From: Saccharina japonica
Lineage: Eukaryota > Sar > Phaeophyceae > Laminariales > Laminariaceae
DNA: 64,000 nucleotides
Reading direction: 5' to 3'
Assembly: GCA_008828725.1 (NCBI GenBank)
Contig: MEHQ01004280.1
Coordinates: 499,383 to 563,382 of the forward strand
Shown here one piece after another: positions 29,550 to 40,614 of this stretch. A model generated the notes under the pieces. The model searched no databases and was not told the DNA's origin. It saw nothing but the letters and a program-made list of their open reading frames with translations. The first letter of the stretch is position 1. Every line of letters starts with the position of its first letter. The translations under genes were made by a program, and so were the position numbers.

Positions 29550-32383
29550 GTAGCCTAGCCCCTACCGTGACATGGCTAAACGAGAGGTCACACTCGAAGG
29601 GCAGACATAGCTCACAGATTCCCTCTGAGGCATCCCATATCCCAAGAAATTCCAGGGAGGCAGTGGTCTCGACCCCACCTTCTTCCGGCTGCGACGCGTC
29701 CATGAACGAGAAAGGGCAGAAAACAACCTAAGGCTGGTCGAGAGATAGCTCTCTTATCTTAGCTCCGAGAAGATGTCCGGCGTACTTGTGGCCTGCTGTG
29801 TATTCTGGACAGTAGCAGTAGTGTGTCGCCGGCTAGGGTATACGACGATACGTGGAGAAGAGGCTGGTGGTGTAACGCGATCTTGTGGTCAAGGTACCGC
29901 GGGCGACCGAGTTGTTGCAAGTATTGGTTACCACGCGCAGGGGATGGATGCTGTGGAGGTAGCCAGTGCAAGAGGGCAAGCGTGGCAGCGGTACAGTAAT
30001 GAAGACACCACACGAAAGGGTTTGATCCAGCGGCGGCGGGCTGATGATCAACGAATTTGCAGAAGCCCGAACAAATCCTCTCAAAGAAGGTAGATTTTAG
30101 AACGTAGCCTTACTCTCAAATAAGATACCTGGTACATGATTTGTGAAAGCGTGTCAGTTGCTGGTCTGGCGAGACCGGCCCGGGCGTTGTAGAGGGGGCT
30201 TTTATATAGGGGAGCTCGGATACCTAAAACCATGAAGCACAGGTACAAGAACCATGGAACTTTCTGCAGCAGCTTTCACCCATGCTGCTTCAGTCAACTT
30301 GTCGGTGGATGTGCTGGATCACATCTGTGTACTTGGATATCAACACGTACTCGACTACGGCTATATATAGCGCATGGTTTGCTAGGACACTACTGTACAG
30401 TGCAGTGTAATCTAGAATACACACTCCGCGTCACGTTAGACCTGAAGTATCAACTAAAAAGCTTGTGCGTATTCTCGATTTCAGATATAGAGACAATGCT
30501 GTTGTTGTGTTGGCTTATATTGCATACTAAACCAGACTGCCCAAACCAGGCCGAGAAACGCTGGACCGATAATGAACGTCCCACGGGCACTTGCACAGTG
30601 AAACCGCCACAACACGTAACCCAAAACAATCTCATTGTGTGTTGAGCGTTCGAAAACGAACGCAACGGCGGCATCGCTATCTCGTATACCCCCTCTCGAC
30701 TAAGACTGTCTACGAGACCTGGACCACCAGAACCAACAGGGTTCTGCATCAGGGCTCCTATCAACCCTCCAGTGCATCGAAACCACAAAGCTCTCGGTCG
30801 TTATACGTAGTACTACGGTATACTGCCATCGAAAGACTACTACTCGTAGTGTAGGATGCTGTCAGGGGAATACTATGCTGAGACCGAAAAACTTAGACGC
30901 CATTACGGGGGGCGGAGGGGCGGGGCGGGTGAGGAGGGGGGGTCTCGGTCTACCTTTTTGTTCCAATCGAAATATGTGCCTTGATGCCACTGATCCGGTG
31001 GGCGGCTGCTGCTGCTGCTGCTTCTGCTGCGAACGACACACACACGTCTCGCATGGAACTATTTCGACCAAATGCCCACGGCTGCCTTCGGAAACACCAC
31101 TTCGATAGCACTTTCGCTCAGCTTTGTTCTCCCGATGAACACACTGGAGCAACAAGGGGCCAACTCGCGCGAAGGCTTATCGACACCCCGGCTTCCCGCA
31201 CTACCTGTGCTCACGCGCAAGCAACGCTAATACCCTATAACACGAGAAGGAAAACAGTTAAACGGACTCCTAATAAACGAGCGGGTGGCGCGGGCAAACC
31301 TTCGACGAAGATGTTTTACTGGATATTGTTCGAGCTGCTGCAAAATATTCCATGTCGTGTATTACTTCCCTGCTAAACGATATACAGTGTCCACACAGTA
31401 AGTAGTGCCACCTCAGTACTGCTTCACATAATAGCTTCCCGAATATTCCTACTGCCCAGTTTACTTCCTCCGCCGATTGTATTGCTCAAGCTATGATTCA
31501 AGAACCTTCACACCAAAATCCGAAGTGTTTAACACGATCTCATCGCAAGCCTATTGGAGAATTGTGGCCAATCGGGGGATGCAACCGCCGCCATGTTTCC
31601 ACGCTCAATCCCTGCGCATAGTAGGGCGCAAAACGGACGCTATTACTACAGCAGACATCTAGCGATAAAGCACAACCCCAGGGTCCGGATCCCCCATCAA
31701 TCTTCTTGGCTATTTGTCGTCTGGTTTGATGGGAAAAATGGAAGTACACGCTTGAAAGTCACGCTCCACACTTATGCAGGCAAAATAAGCGGCGTAATAC
31801 CACCAGTACAAAGCATCGCTGACTACGAGCCGGTTCAAGCTTAATCCAATAAATGTATTAGACTATTAATAGGCGTCGGAATTCCACGCCGTTTCTTAGA
31901 GATATACAGTATAATAGGCCCGCCAACAAGAGGGTGCTCAATATAAGAAAATAAACCTCACTTCTTGGCTAAACCTAAGAAACTAGCCTTAAGAAAGAGA
32001 CCTGGGTTTGGCGACCCAGTAAGAAATAGCAATATAAGAAAGAGCAACATACGGTCCGAAGCTCAACAAACAACGTGCACGTAGTACACTGTATACACTG
32101 TGTATAATATGTGCACAGCAGTGTAGTACTGTACTGTACCTCTACTGGTATCATATGTATATCTATTACGCGGAACCATAATAATCAGGACCCATCACAT
32201 ACACAAAAACCTATATGTGTATGTGGGGGTCCGGTGACGCGAGTGGGCGAGGGTGGTGGTGCTGTCGATCTCGTGATCGAATTGATGTCTTGTTATCTGT
32301 TTCTTCCCTCGTCGGCCCCCTTGGTCGCGCTTAGCGTTGGTAATGGCAGATATCCATGTGGACACAGCAGCAAGCGACGAAAG

Positions 32384-32640
32384 CTTCACAGGAAGTGGTT
32401 GCGTTGGCGGGCGGGCGGGCGGGCGGAGGAGTACGCCCTGCACTCCCTGAGGATTGGGGGCGCAACTCACTTGTCGGCGGGGGGGGCTACACCAGAAGTC
32501 TTGGAGCGTGAGGGCCGGTGGGCGTTCGATGCGTACAAGGCGTACGTTCGTAGCCACGGGGAAGGATGCCAGTTGGGTAGCTAACGTTATGGCCCGGGAA
32601 GGGCTGAGTAACAGCACCCACCCGGGGCAGGGTACAGAGT
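32384..32640 (+). mobile_element. Tyrosine-recombinase fragment of a Crypton- or DIRS-like element (fossil)
   Basis: The stretch shows the C-terminal hallmarks of a tyrosine recombinase: YALHSLRIGGATHLSAGG (His and Arg box), EREGRW, and DAYKAYVRS with the Tyr. The spacing is that seen in recombinases of eukaryotic DIRS-like and Crypton elements. Only this domain is recognisable, and neither a reverse transcriptase nor element ends could be found nearby. It is a broken, isolated remnant in the gene-poor spacer. Confidence 0.75.
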
Positions 32641-33229
32641 GGGAACGAGTCAACTCTCCCAAAAAGCTGGCGCAAGTAGCTATAACTCGTGGTGGCAGGC
32701 GTCGTTTTGGGAAAAGGGGGGAAGGTAAAGAGAAGTTGGGTTGCTGTGCGTGTCCCATGGGGTAGCAGGGGGGGGGGGGTGAGGCCGCAGTGAGGCGTCC
32801 GTAAAATAGTACCAACCCAGGTTGGAGGCTGGCGTCGAGAGTTCGACACGCCAGTTGAGTCTGGAGGTGGCTTCAGTTTACGGATGCTAGCATGGGGTTG
32901 CGCTTGGAGCAACCCCGGGGGTCTTGCCCCTCTCTCCACCCCCCTTGCTCCGAGCGGGGGGTGCGGACTAATACTATGCAACTTCGAAAGCAAAATAATG
33001 CAAACGCTCTATTAGCTCTAAAATCGTCCGAAAAGGCCCTCAAGACCAGATTATCTTCGGATTGGGTTTGGGTCTTTTGGGTTTCGAAAATAAAAGTATA
33101 TCGTTGGCCAAGAGCACCCGAGATGCCCCGAGCGAATGAACACTACGCACGAGCAAGAAACCCGCATAATCTACGTCGCGCACGCACAGCGCACATCAAG
33201 CAGCAGCGAGAAGGATGGCTACCAGTAGA

Positions 33230-34085
33230 GGTTGACCCCTTAGGGTACCCGCCACGAACGGGTAACCGCCAAATTTCGGAGGCCGGACCCTACCCTACCC
33301 GCCGGGTGTTGCCATTTTGACGGGTACCCGGGTACACGTGTACCCGGATAATTTTGAAGTTTTTTTCTTGTTTCGGTGGCACGATGAGTGGTGATAGAGT
33401 GGATAAATATGCATTCTATTGCTGCTGCTCGATACAGACACGGTTAATAATGACAAAGTTATTTGTTTTTCGATTCGATACTCAAGCCGCCTGATTTGCG
33501 TTCTATTGTACATAACCCTTGCTTATAGGCATATGTTATTAGAGGGGGCTGGTGTGTTTGGGGGCTTGATTAAAATTGTACAAACACCGGAACGCTGGTC
33601 CACGAACTCCCCCCATAGAAGACCAACTGCACTACAGCACTTTTATTACCTGGTGTAAGATGGAAGCAGTATCCGTCAAAGGTGTAGTGCTCGTTTAAAT
33701 CGGTTTTCGAGAGTATTATGGAAAAATAATGAATCAGGGTTCCGCAAAATGGATGGGTACCCGCGGGTACCCGGGTACCCGCTGGCGTTCCTAAGTTTCT
33801 ACGAGCATGTTGCATATATACCGAAGCGTCGAGTGTTGAGTGCTATGGGGTTTTACCGTCATAGCCCATAGGTTGAGTGTGTGGTGGCATGCTCATTTGA
33901 AATGCTGAACCGGGGTTCGTCAAAACGAGCGGGTACCCAGATACCCGCGGGTAACCGGGTACCCGGGTACCCGTGGTGTCATTACCCGCAGGGTCCAAAT
34001 ACCCGCGGGCATTGAGGTCGGAACCTACCCGTTGAACGGGTAGGGCCCGACCGGGTATACCCGCCGAGTACCCGGGTAATGGTTT
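33230..34085. repeat. Clusters of GGGTACCCG-type palindromes
   Basis: Dense GGGTACCCGGGTACCCGC-like motifs at 33230-33345, 33750-33785 and 33930-34085, separated by unrelated sequence. Each cluster is highly self-complementary. Confidence 0.75.
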
Positions 34086-35360
34086 GCGTCACACAAGCTA
34101 TCTCAACAAGGCCCATGTCAACGCGAAGCGGAGCCGCGGAGGCCACAGCAAAGGCATGCGCCCACATGCGGTGGAGGCTTGACACGGTACAGCTGCATCA
34201 TCGATGCTGTGTGCTCTGTCGACTGCTGCTGCTCTGTATGCTGTTTGTTTTCAATTTCGCTGCAGAGCAGTCAGCGAAAATACGAAAATACTCTACGAGA
34301 GAGGGTCTGGGGCGTGTGACCGCGCCACACGTACACCGCACATCGCACAGCACGCCCCACGCACTCACTGCACAATGCGCCCCAGTGGCGTCGATTTACA
34401 CCCTTGCCATAACAACTGCGATGGGGCACACAGCACACACGCGCAGCAGCAACACGCAGGAACACGCAGCAGCAGCATCTCGCATCGAAGCCGTTGGTAT
34501 TCCATTTTCCGTACTTTAATTTCGTTATTTGTCGAGAATTCAAATTCATAGAATTTCATTTCCACTCCAAAACCGAAAATCGTGATTTGGGTCTGCGCAA
34601 GCAGTTTCAAACCCGATTCGGTTCTGATGATCTGAGTAGACTTTTGGAAGTAAACCTAAACCATCAATCGGGTCTTCGCAAACACCCTACACTGGGTGTG
34701 CTGGATGTCGACGGGTAGAAAGGAAGGTTTAATGTGAAGAACACACACACACACACACACTACGTAGTGTTGCATACCAGTATGAATCTGAGCATACTCA
34801 CTCGTAGGAGAGTGCTGGTAAGAAATTGCTTTTTGTAGAAATATGAGAATGCGGAAAGATTGTATTATTCTACTTGAAAATAGAGTACAAGTACCAGTGC
34901 GGAATTGCGACAACTATCGGGAGAACATTAGTTGCTGGTTCAGACATTCATTAGGCTTTCGAGTATGGGGGTCGAGTATACGTCGTAGCATATGATAAAT
35001 GAATGTGAACAGCACATACCGAATTGACCATTGAGGGCATAATTCGGACGATATGATTGGATAGAGGCAACAAGTAATAAATAGGAAGGATATACCTCGG
35101 AGAGGGCAGCAAAGCCGTTTGGCGTTGTGCCTCATGTTGCCGGAGAGCGCATGTTTTTCAGAAGAGAGCCGGGTCTAGCAACAGCAGCATCATCGAGCAG
35201 CAGCGAGGGTAGACAGCAGCAGGGGAGTCGTCGAGAGCACTTACTTGGGGTTTGGAGCAGGATAATAAGCTGTGCAGCAGAAGAGTGAAGAGCATGGTGA
35301 GCAGGAGGAAAGACAAGAGTTGAGTGTGGTCTTGACTTTTTGGCTTTGGTTGGAAGTTTG

Positions 35361-35724
35361 CACAGATAGATGCTCCGAGTACCTTGGAGTAAAGCAAGGA
35401 GTATTGGAGATAAAATACTTCAGGTACTTCGTGTACTCGGAGTATTTCGGGGTTCGATACTCCGGGATACTGCTCGTACTCGGAGTATTTTGGGTATGAA
35501 CACTCTCGATACATGCTTGTACTCGGAGTATTTCGGGGTCCGATACTGCGGGTACTCCTTGTACTCGCAGTATTTGGGGCTTCAGTACTGCTCATACTCC
35601 AAGTACCCGAGTATTCAGGCCGCCAGTACTCCAATGATCTACGAAGCACTTGGAGTACGAAATGTACTCGATACTCGGAGTATACTCGGAGTGTGAATAC
35701 GTAAGTATATTAGGAGCATATTTG
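35361..35724. mobile_element. Inverted-repeat element family C, copy 4
   Basis: Left end CACAGATAGATGCTCC (4-bp tandem AGAT slip), right end GGAGCATATTTG; interior nearly identical to copy 2. Shared sequence runs on to about 35815 (CTCGGCCGTCA, GGGAGCATGTGA, TTTCAAAATTCA), so the transposed or copied unit was larger than the inverted-repeat element. Confidence 0.75.
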
Positions 35725-36819
35725 CATCATTTTTAAGACTCGGCCGTCAGTCATTCCTCCCAGGTCCTGGGAGCATGTGACGGGCGTTTATAGCATTTCA
35801 AAATTCAAAGATAGAATCAGTTGCTCGGTTTTTGCTCCAGGGGATAGATTTTCTAAATTCCCGATAAATAATCGAAAGATTATCTTGTAGAAACCCTGCC
35901 TGTAAAAATATCAGGTCTGGCACACAGGAAAGCAGACGATCGCCAGGCATAGATCATGGCCCACACTATCTCACAGCAGGTGACGTTTATAGGAGTGCAA
36001 CGTCCTGGGGGAGTAGAAGAGGACCCGTACGTGGGTAGACGCGGGAACTACACGGTAGCTGCGCGTTCACAACAACGTGATGTGAGTGAAAAATCGAAAA
36101 ATCGATCAAACGAGCCCTGGTTTCTTGTTTCATCCTGTGTACAGAGTACAGAGTAGTGTGCCCGTGGGGTACAGCAGTACCAGGACCAGCAGGTGTGGCA
36201 TTGCTTGCACGTCGGCCATACAGACCAAGCTGGCATCTGGTTGCAGTGTGCATTGCTATGTATCTGGATGCCCGTGGTGGTGTATCGTTCACTGCGTACT
36301 GCTCTCATAACGTGTTCCACCTAATGTGTAAGCCTCAGCCTTGTGTGGTTGATTGCTGTGCCAGAAGTTACGTAAAAGTACTCGTATACATGGGAAATTC
36401 AAACATCGAAAATGTCCGCAGCAGGCAGCAGCACAGGCCACAGGCGTACGTACGTACGATATCAGCATCCTTACGGTATCAGCAGCCTCGCGTATATACA
36501 CAGTAGCTGTATATAGCTGTATACATCATATTGGTACATATCCCCGTATATGATATCATAGCACAAAGCACAGACGAGCTTCGCTCGTATAGAGAGCGAC
36601 CTATACAGCGTGTCACTCCTGCTGTACTGCGATTCACGACTTCTGTTGTGCGTATATGCCATTTCTGATATACATGATGGTGTACAGCAGTGTACAGTGT
36701 ACAGTTGGTCACGGGACAGCTCACGGGGACTTTAAATACGCGGGCGAAGCCCGCGCAATACTCATGAAACTCCTGTTCTGGCAGGTTCTGGAGACAGCTC
36801 TTTTATGATAATCCTCGGT

Positions 36820-37260
36820 AGACATGGATCGACAAACTCAACGACCCCGTCATAAGCTCTGAACGGGTCACGCTGGTTAATGGCTCCGACCCACCCTAGT
36901 GTCACAGTGCTCATACCTTGATCGGTGATACGTGGCGTGGGCCGGTCAGGCGTCTAGTAAAAAACATTCGACCGCTGGTGTGTAGAAAACAGACGACAAA
37001 AGATCTTGATCACGCGGATCGCAAGAAACAGACCGTTTTTCATGTTTGACATCGATCGACAAACCCAGCGACTGCGTCATCAAATTTAAACGGATCGCGC
37101 TGGTTAGAGGCTCCGACCCACCCCAGTGTCACAGTGCTCACCTCTCGGTGAATGGTATGTGGCTGGCGCCGGCCAGGCGTCTGATAAAAATACATTTGGC
37201 AGTCAATGTGTTGGAAACAGACGAAAAACTCTCGATTCCTCTCCGATGGCAAAAAACAGA
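36820..37260. repeat. ~220-bp tandem duplication
   Basis: First copy about 36820-37045, second about 37050-37260. They share GATCGACAAAC, CGCTGGTTA, GGCTCCGACCCACCC, AGTGTCACAGTGCTCA and CAGGCGTCT.AAAA. Around 75-80% similar by eye; no coding meaning seen. Confidence 0.7.
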
Positions 37261-37662
37261 ACTTTTTGAAGCTTTAGACGAAGACCATAGGACGCGGCAG
37301 ACAACCTCTCGCCTTCTAGAATACGGATCGCAATGATACCTTCGAGAGCGTTATGTACATCCACTGGTCTTGCCCGGTACGAAGTGGGTTGATCTTGGGT
37401 TGAGTCTATTTCGAGATCGAAGGCCAATCGTCACATGGCTGTCGCGTGAGTGATGCGGTGTTTGTGTGGGCTTGTTGTGTGCGACGTGCTTTCATCTGGC
37501 TGGCGTGGCTCCCGTTAATACAGCGATTTGATTGGTAGGTAGCTGGCGTTTTCTGCCCCGCATGATTTTAGACTTACCAACCGAAGCACATGGAGTGGGT
37601 ACGAACCAGCTGGTCCGAACGTATCTGCAACACCGACACAGCCAGCAATCACATTTACTGCA

Positions 37663-38558
37663 GTAACATTTCGTCGTCGCTTTAACTCGCAAATAGTTTG
37701 GGATTAATGAGGCTTCCGGCTGCGATCAGCTGGAGACTCCCACCCAGGGCTACTACCCCCGCGTTGACTCGATCGCCATCAACGCCGCACCTCGTCGCAG
37801 AGAGTAGTTGCTCCGGTAAAATAAACACTACAACGTTGGACATAGTTGCTCTGTTTACCCTAACCGTTACCTACTTCCTCGTGCTGCCGTCGGTCGATGG
37901 TAGAGCAAGTGTCCTTTGCCTTTGTTCTCACTGTGCCTCCTGCAGGCTTTCTCCCAATCCGGGGATGCCCTTTATGCGTCCCCGAATATGGTTCCGAAAT
38001 TACTGCGTAGACGTGTTTTTATCCGATATTACCGTACATGAAAGGTACCAGACGTCCAGACGTACCTACCGGTAATATACGTACTCGTACGGGTAATTTT
38101 TTGTGAGTAACTGGTATACGAAGTATACTGGTACCTGGTCGTACCTGGTAGGCCGGGTCAATTCCATGTGATATCTACAGCAGCAGTCTACGTGAAAGCT
38201 AAGCTTACATAACAGAGTTCAGCAATCATAAACCTTTAACGAGTTAGCTTGCTCCTAATCGACCAGTAAAAGCGCTGCTCCCGGCCGTCGCCTGGCGAGT
38301 TACCTGGTACAGCTGTAGAAACCAAAACTACAACTTGGGTGATTGGAAAAAATGAAAACGAACCCGGGACGACGTTCCGAAGTTCGTGCATTTTCTCTGT
38401 TATTATTGTTCAGTGGTAACATTTCGTTGTCGCCTTAATTCGTGTATGCTTTGGGATTAATAAAGCCTCTCTGCTGCGATCAGCCGGGGACTCTCACCCA
38501 GGGCTACTACTCCCGCGTTGATTCCATGGCAATCAACGGGGCACCTTATTGCAGAGAG
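37663..38558. repeat. Dispersed pair of ~145-bp repeats
   Basis: 37663-37805 and 38417-38558 share GTAACATTTCGT, TTTGGGATTAAT, GCTGCGATCAGC, CACCCAGGGCTACTAC, CCGCGTTGA and GCAGAGAG, in direct orientation. Confidence 0.7.
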
Positions 38559-39189
38559 CAGTTACTGCAGAAAAGACCCGCTGCTGGCGGAGGAGGACAT
38601 GGAAATGTGCAAAGAAAATGCGTTTTGATACGTGCACATACAAACGTAAAAAAGACAGATACATGCTGGTAGCCGGGCCATCAAGAGTGTGGGTGCGTTT
38701 CCTTTCATAGGTTGGGTAATACTCATGAAACTACCTGGCAATACGAAGTACCAGGTACAGCAGTGATACTAGGTGAAGACTGCTGTATCTAGAGAGCTCA
38801 CCTGTACGAGTAGCTGCCCATTACGAGCAGGCAAAACACTGTGTACTCGTAAATTTCTTGAGTCTATGCTCTACACTCAACAAACGTGTACAGCGGTACG
38901 TACTGACAGTTTTCATAGTCCGACTGCGAGTATGATACTCGCAGAGCAGCACGCCTAATTGCACGCCGGGTATATATGCAAATGTGGCTCTGCACACCCC
39001 AGATGCCCCCCAAGGCGGTCTAGCTTTAGTGTTAATCAGGTTACAGCGGGGTCCAAAGTAAAGGGGAGGGATACTTCGTGGATATTTGTATGCTCCCCCT
39101 TCCAAACCTAAGTCTCTTTACACCCCGGGTATGCAATTTATCTCTGCACACCCTGAAGATGTGCTATCGATATGTACTGGTGCGTCCCA

Positions 39190-39510
39190 GTAATTTTTGC
39201 GTTATGTTTATTCAAAACGAGCACCTGTTTGAGACTGCGGGCCAATTTTTTGTGCGACAAGCTGACTCAAAGCTAGTTTCTGTTCAAAGCTACGCGCCAG
39301 TAATTTGTGGGGTATGTTGACTCAAAACTAGTCAATTTTTGAGGCTGGTAATTTGTGCGATAAGTCGACTCACAACCATTGTAATGTTTTTGACCGCCAG
39401 TCATTTGTGTGATATGCTGATTCATAACCGGTATATTTTCGAGACTGCGCGCAAGTAATTTTTGCGATAAGCTGACTCAAAGCCAGCACATTTTCGAGAT
39501 TGCGCGCGTG
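39190..39510. repeat. ~62-bp tandem array
   Basis: Five to six degenerate units with AGTAATTTGTGCGATAAGCT, GACTCAAA and TTTTCGAGACTGCGCGC. Confidence 0.7.
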
Positions 39511-40524
39511 CATGCAATCATAATTTACACAGGAGAAACCTCCACACAATTTGACTCTCTGTGTGCTGGACGCGTACCGTATTTGTCCTAAGAAACCACC
39601 CTGGGTGATAGCTATTGGTGTTGTTTTGTCACCGGGGGTGGTTTCCTGCGGTGGTACGTTAGAGAAGGGTGGCATCTTAGGCCATACCAGGTATACGATA
39701 CAAGCGCATTTGTTCAATTTTTCTCACCTTTCGTTTTTTTGGCCGTTTTTCGTCACAGGTTGTTATCGGAGACTTGTTGGTTGGAGGGCTGGAGTCAGCC
39801 TTCCGGGGCTACTTCCCCCCCTACAAATACAGGAGCTCGGATGGCCGGTGAAAGACGGGAGACAGTAAAGTAGTAGTGGTAGTAGTAGCCGTAGAAGTGG
39901 TAGTTGGTAGTGGTTGTAGTAGTATTAATAGTCACAATATACGAGAAATACGCAATCGCAACTACGTATATATATCTCAGGTAAAAGTAGTATGCGCCCT
40001 GCTCGAGCGTACCCTACCGACGTATCGATATACCGACGGTTTTGCTCGGTGCAAGTAGTGGCGCGGTTCAAGCATCAAGGGGGTGGGGGTTCTTGTGCTG
40101 TACGTTTTAATAGTGTTGTTTCGCAGAGCAAAAACCTCTGTGCGGTATCTATATGGCTGTGTAGGGTCGGCGCGTGTGATCGCAGCAGTCCTCTCGACAG
40201 GACACCTATCCTTATTATATAATACACTGATATTATTGAGAACATTACCACTAAGAACGGCAAGAGGCTGACATGTTACAGCAAAAGTAAGAGGCTCGGA
40301 ATGCTTTATTCTGAAGTTAGTGTACAACACACTTTCCTACCTGGTAATTGTGAATAATAAACTTTGATCAGCGTTTCTTTTTATTACTATATGTGGTGTC
40401 GTTCAAGTACTATTTATACGTGGTCTTCGCTCTGGATCCGCTCGCAAGCGTTTATCTCCTCCCTCACGATTGCTTGTTGATTGTGGTCATTGTGTGCCAT
40501 TTTTCTGCTTGTGGATGCTTGCAG

Positions 40525-40614
40525 GGACCTTCGGGGGTTTGTTCGAAGCGTTAGGTTCGACGAAGGACTGGCTGCCCTCGCCGATGGCGACCGTATAGGC
40601 GAACAATTAGCCAG
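40525..40614 (+). CDS. Ulp1-like protease, tentative 5' exon
   Basis: Framed by gcttgcag and TTAGCCAG|gtcagg. Encodes DLRGFVRSVRFDEGLAALAD then RIGEQLA, ending with AG, which with the first base of exon 44090 restores Arg and gives EQLARLDNALVALD. The phase match and helical continuity are the only support. The intron to the next exon would be 3.5 kb, and the opposite strand is also open here. Confidence 0.4.

Larger units (their letters stand above)
26000..40524. other. Divergent spacer between TPP2 and the Ulp1-like protease, gene-poor
   Basis: About 14.5 kb between the head-to-head genes. I find no convincing host gene. Open frames here are short, lack splice-consistent partners and often overlap repeats. 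It holds a family A inverted-repeat element (28081), an array of 10-bp units (27911-27990), a hairpin element (29451), the recombinase remnant (32.4 kb), GGGTACCC-rich clusters (33.2-34.1 kb), a family C element (35361), a 220-bp tandem duplication (36.8-37.3 kb), a dispersed 145-bp repeat pair (37.66 and 38.42 kb) and a 62-bp tandem array (39.2 kb). Both promoters and any upstream exons should lie here. Confidence 0.6.

Noticed and set aside
31554-31844. 96-codon plus-strand frame with some protein-like composition (WLFVVWFDGKNG)
   Set aside because: Too short and isolated, with no recognised motif and no supporting splice partner.
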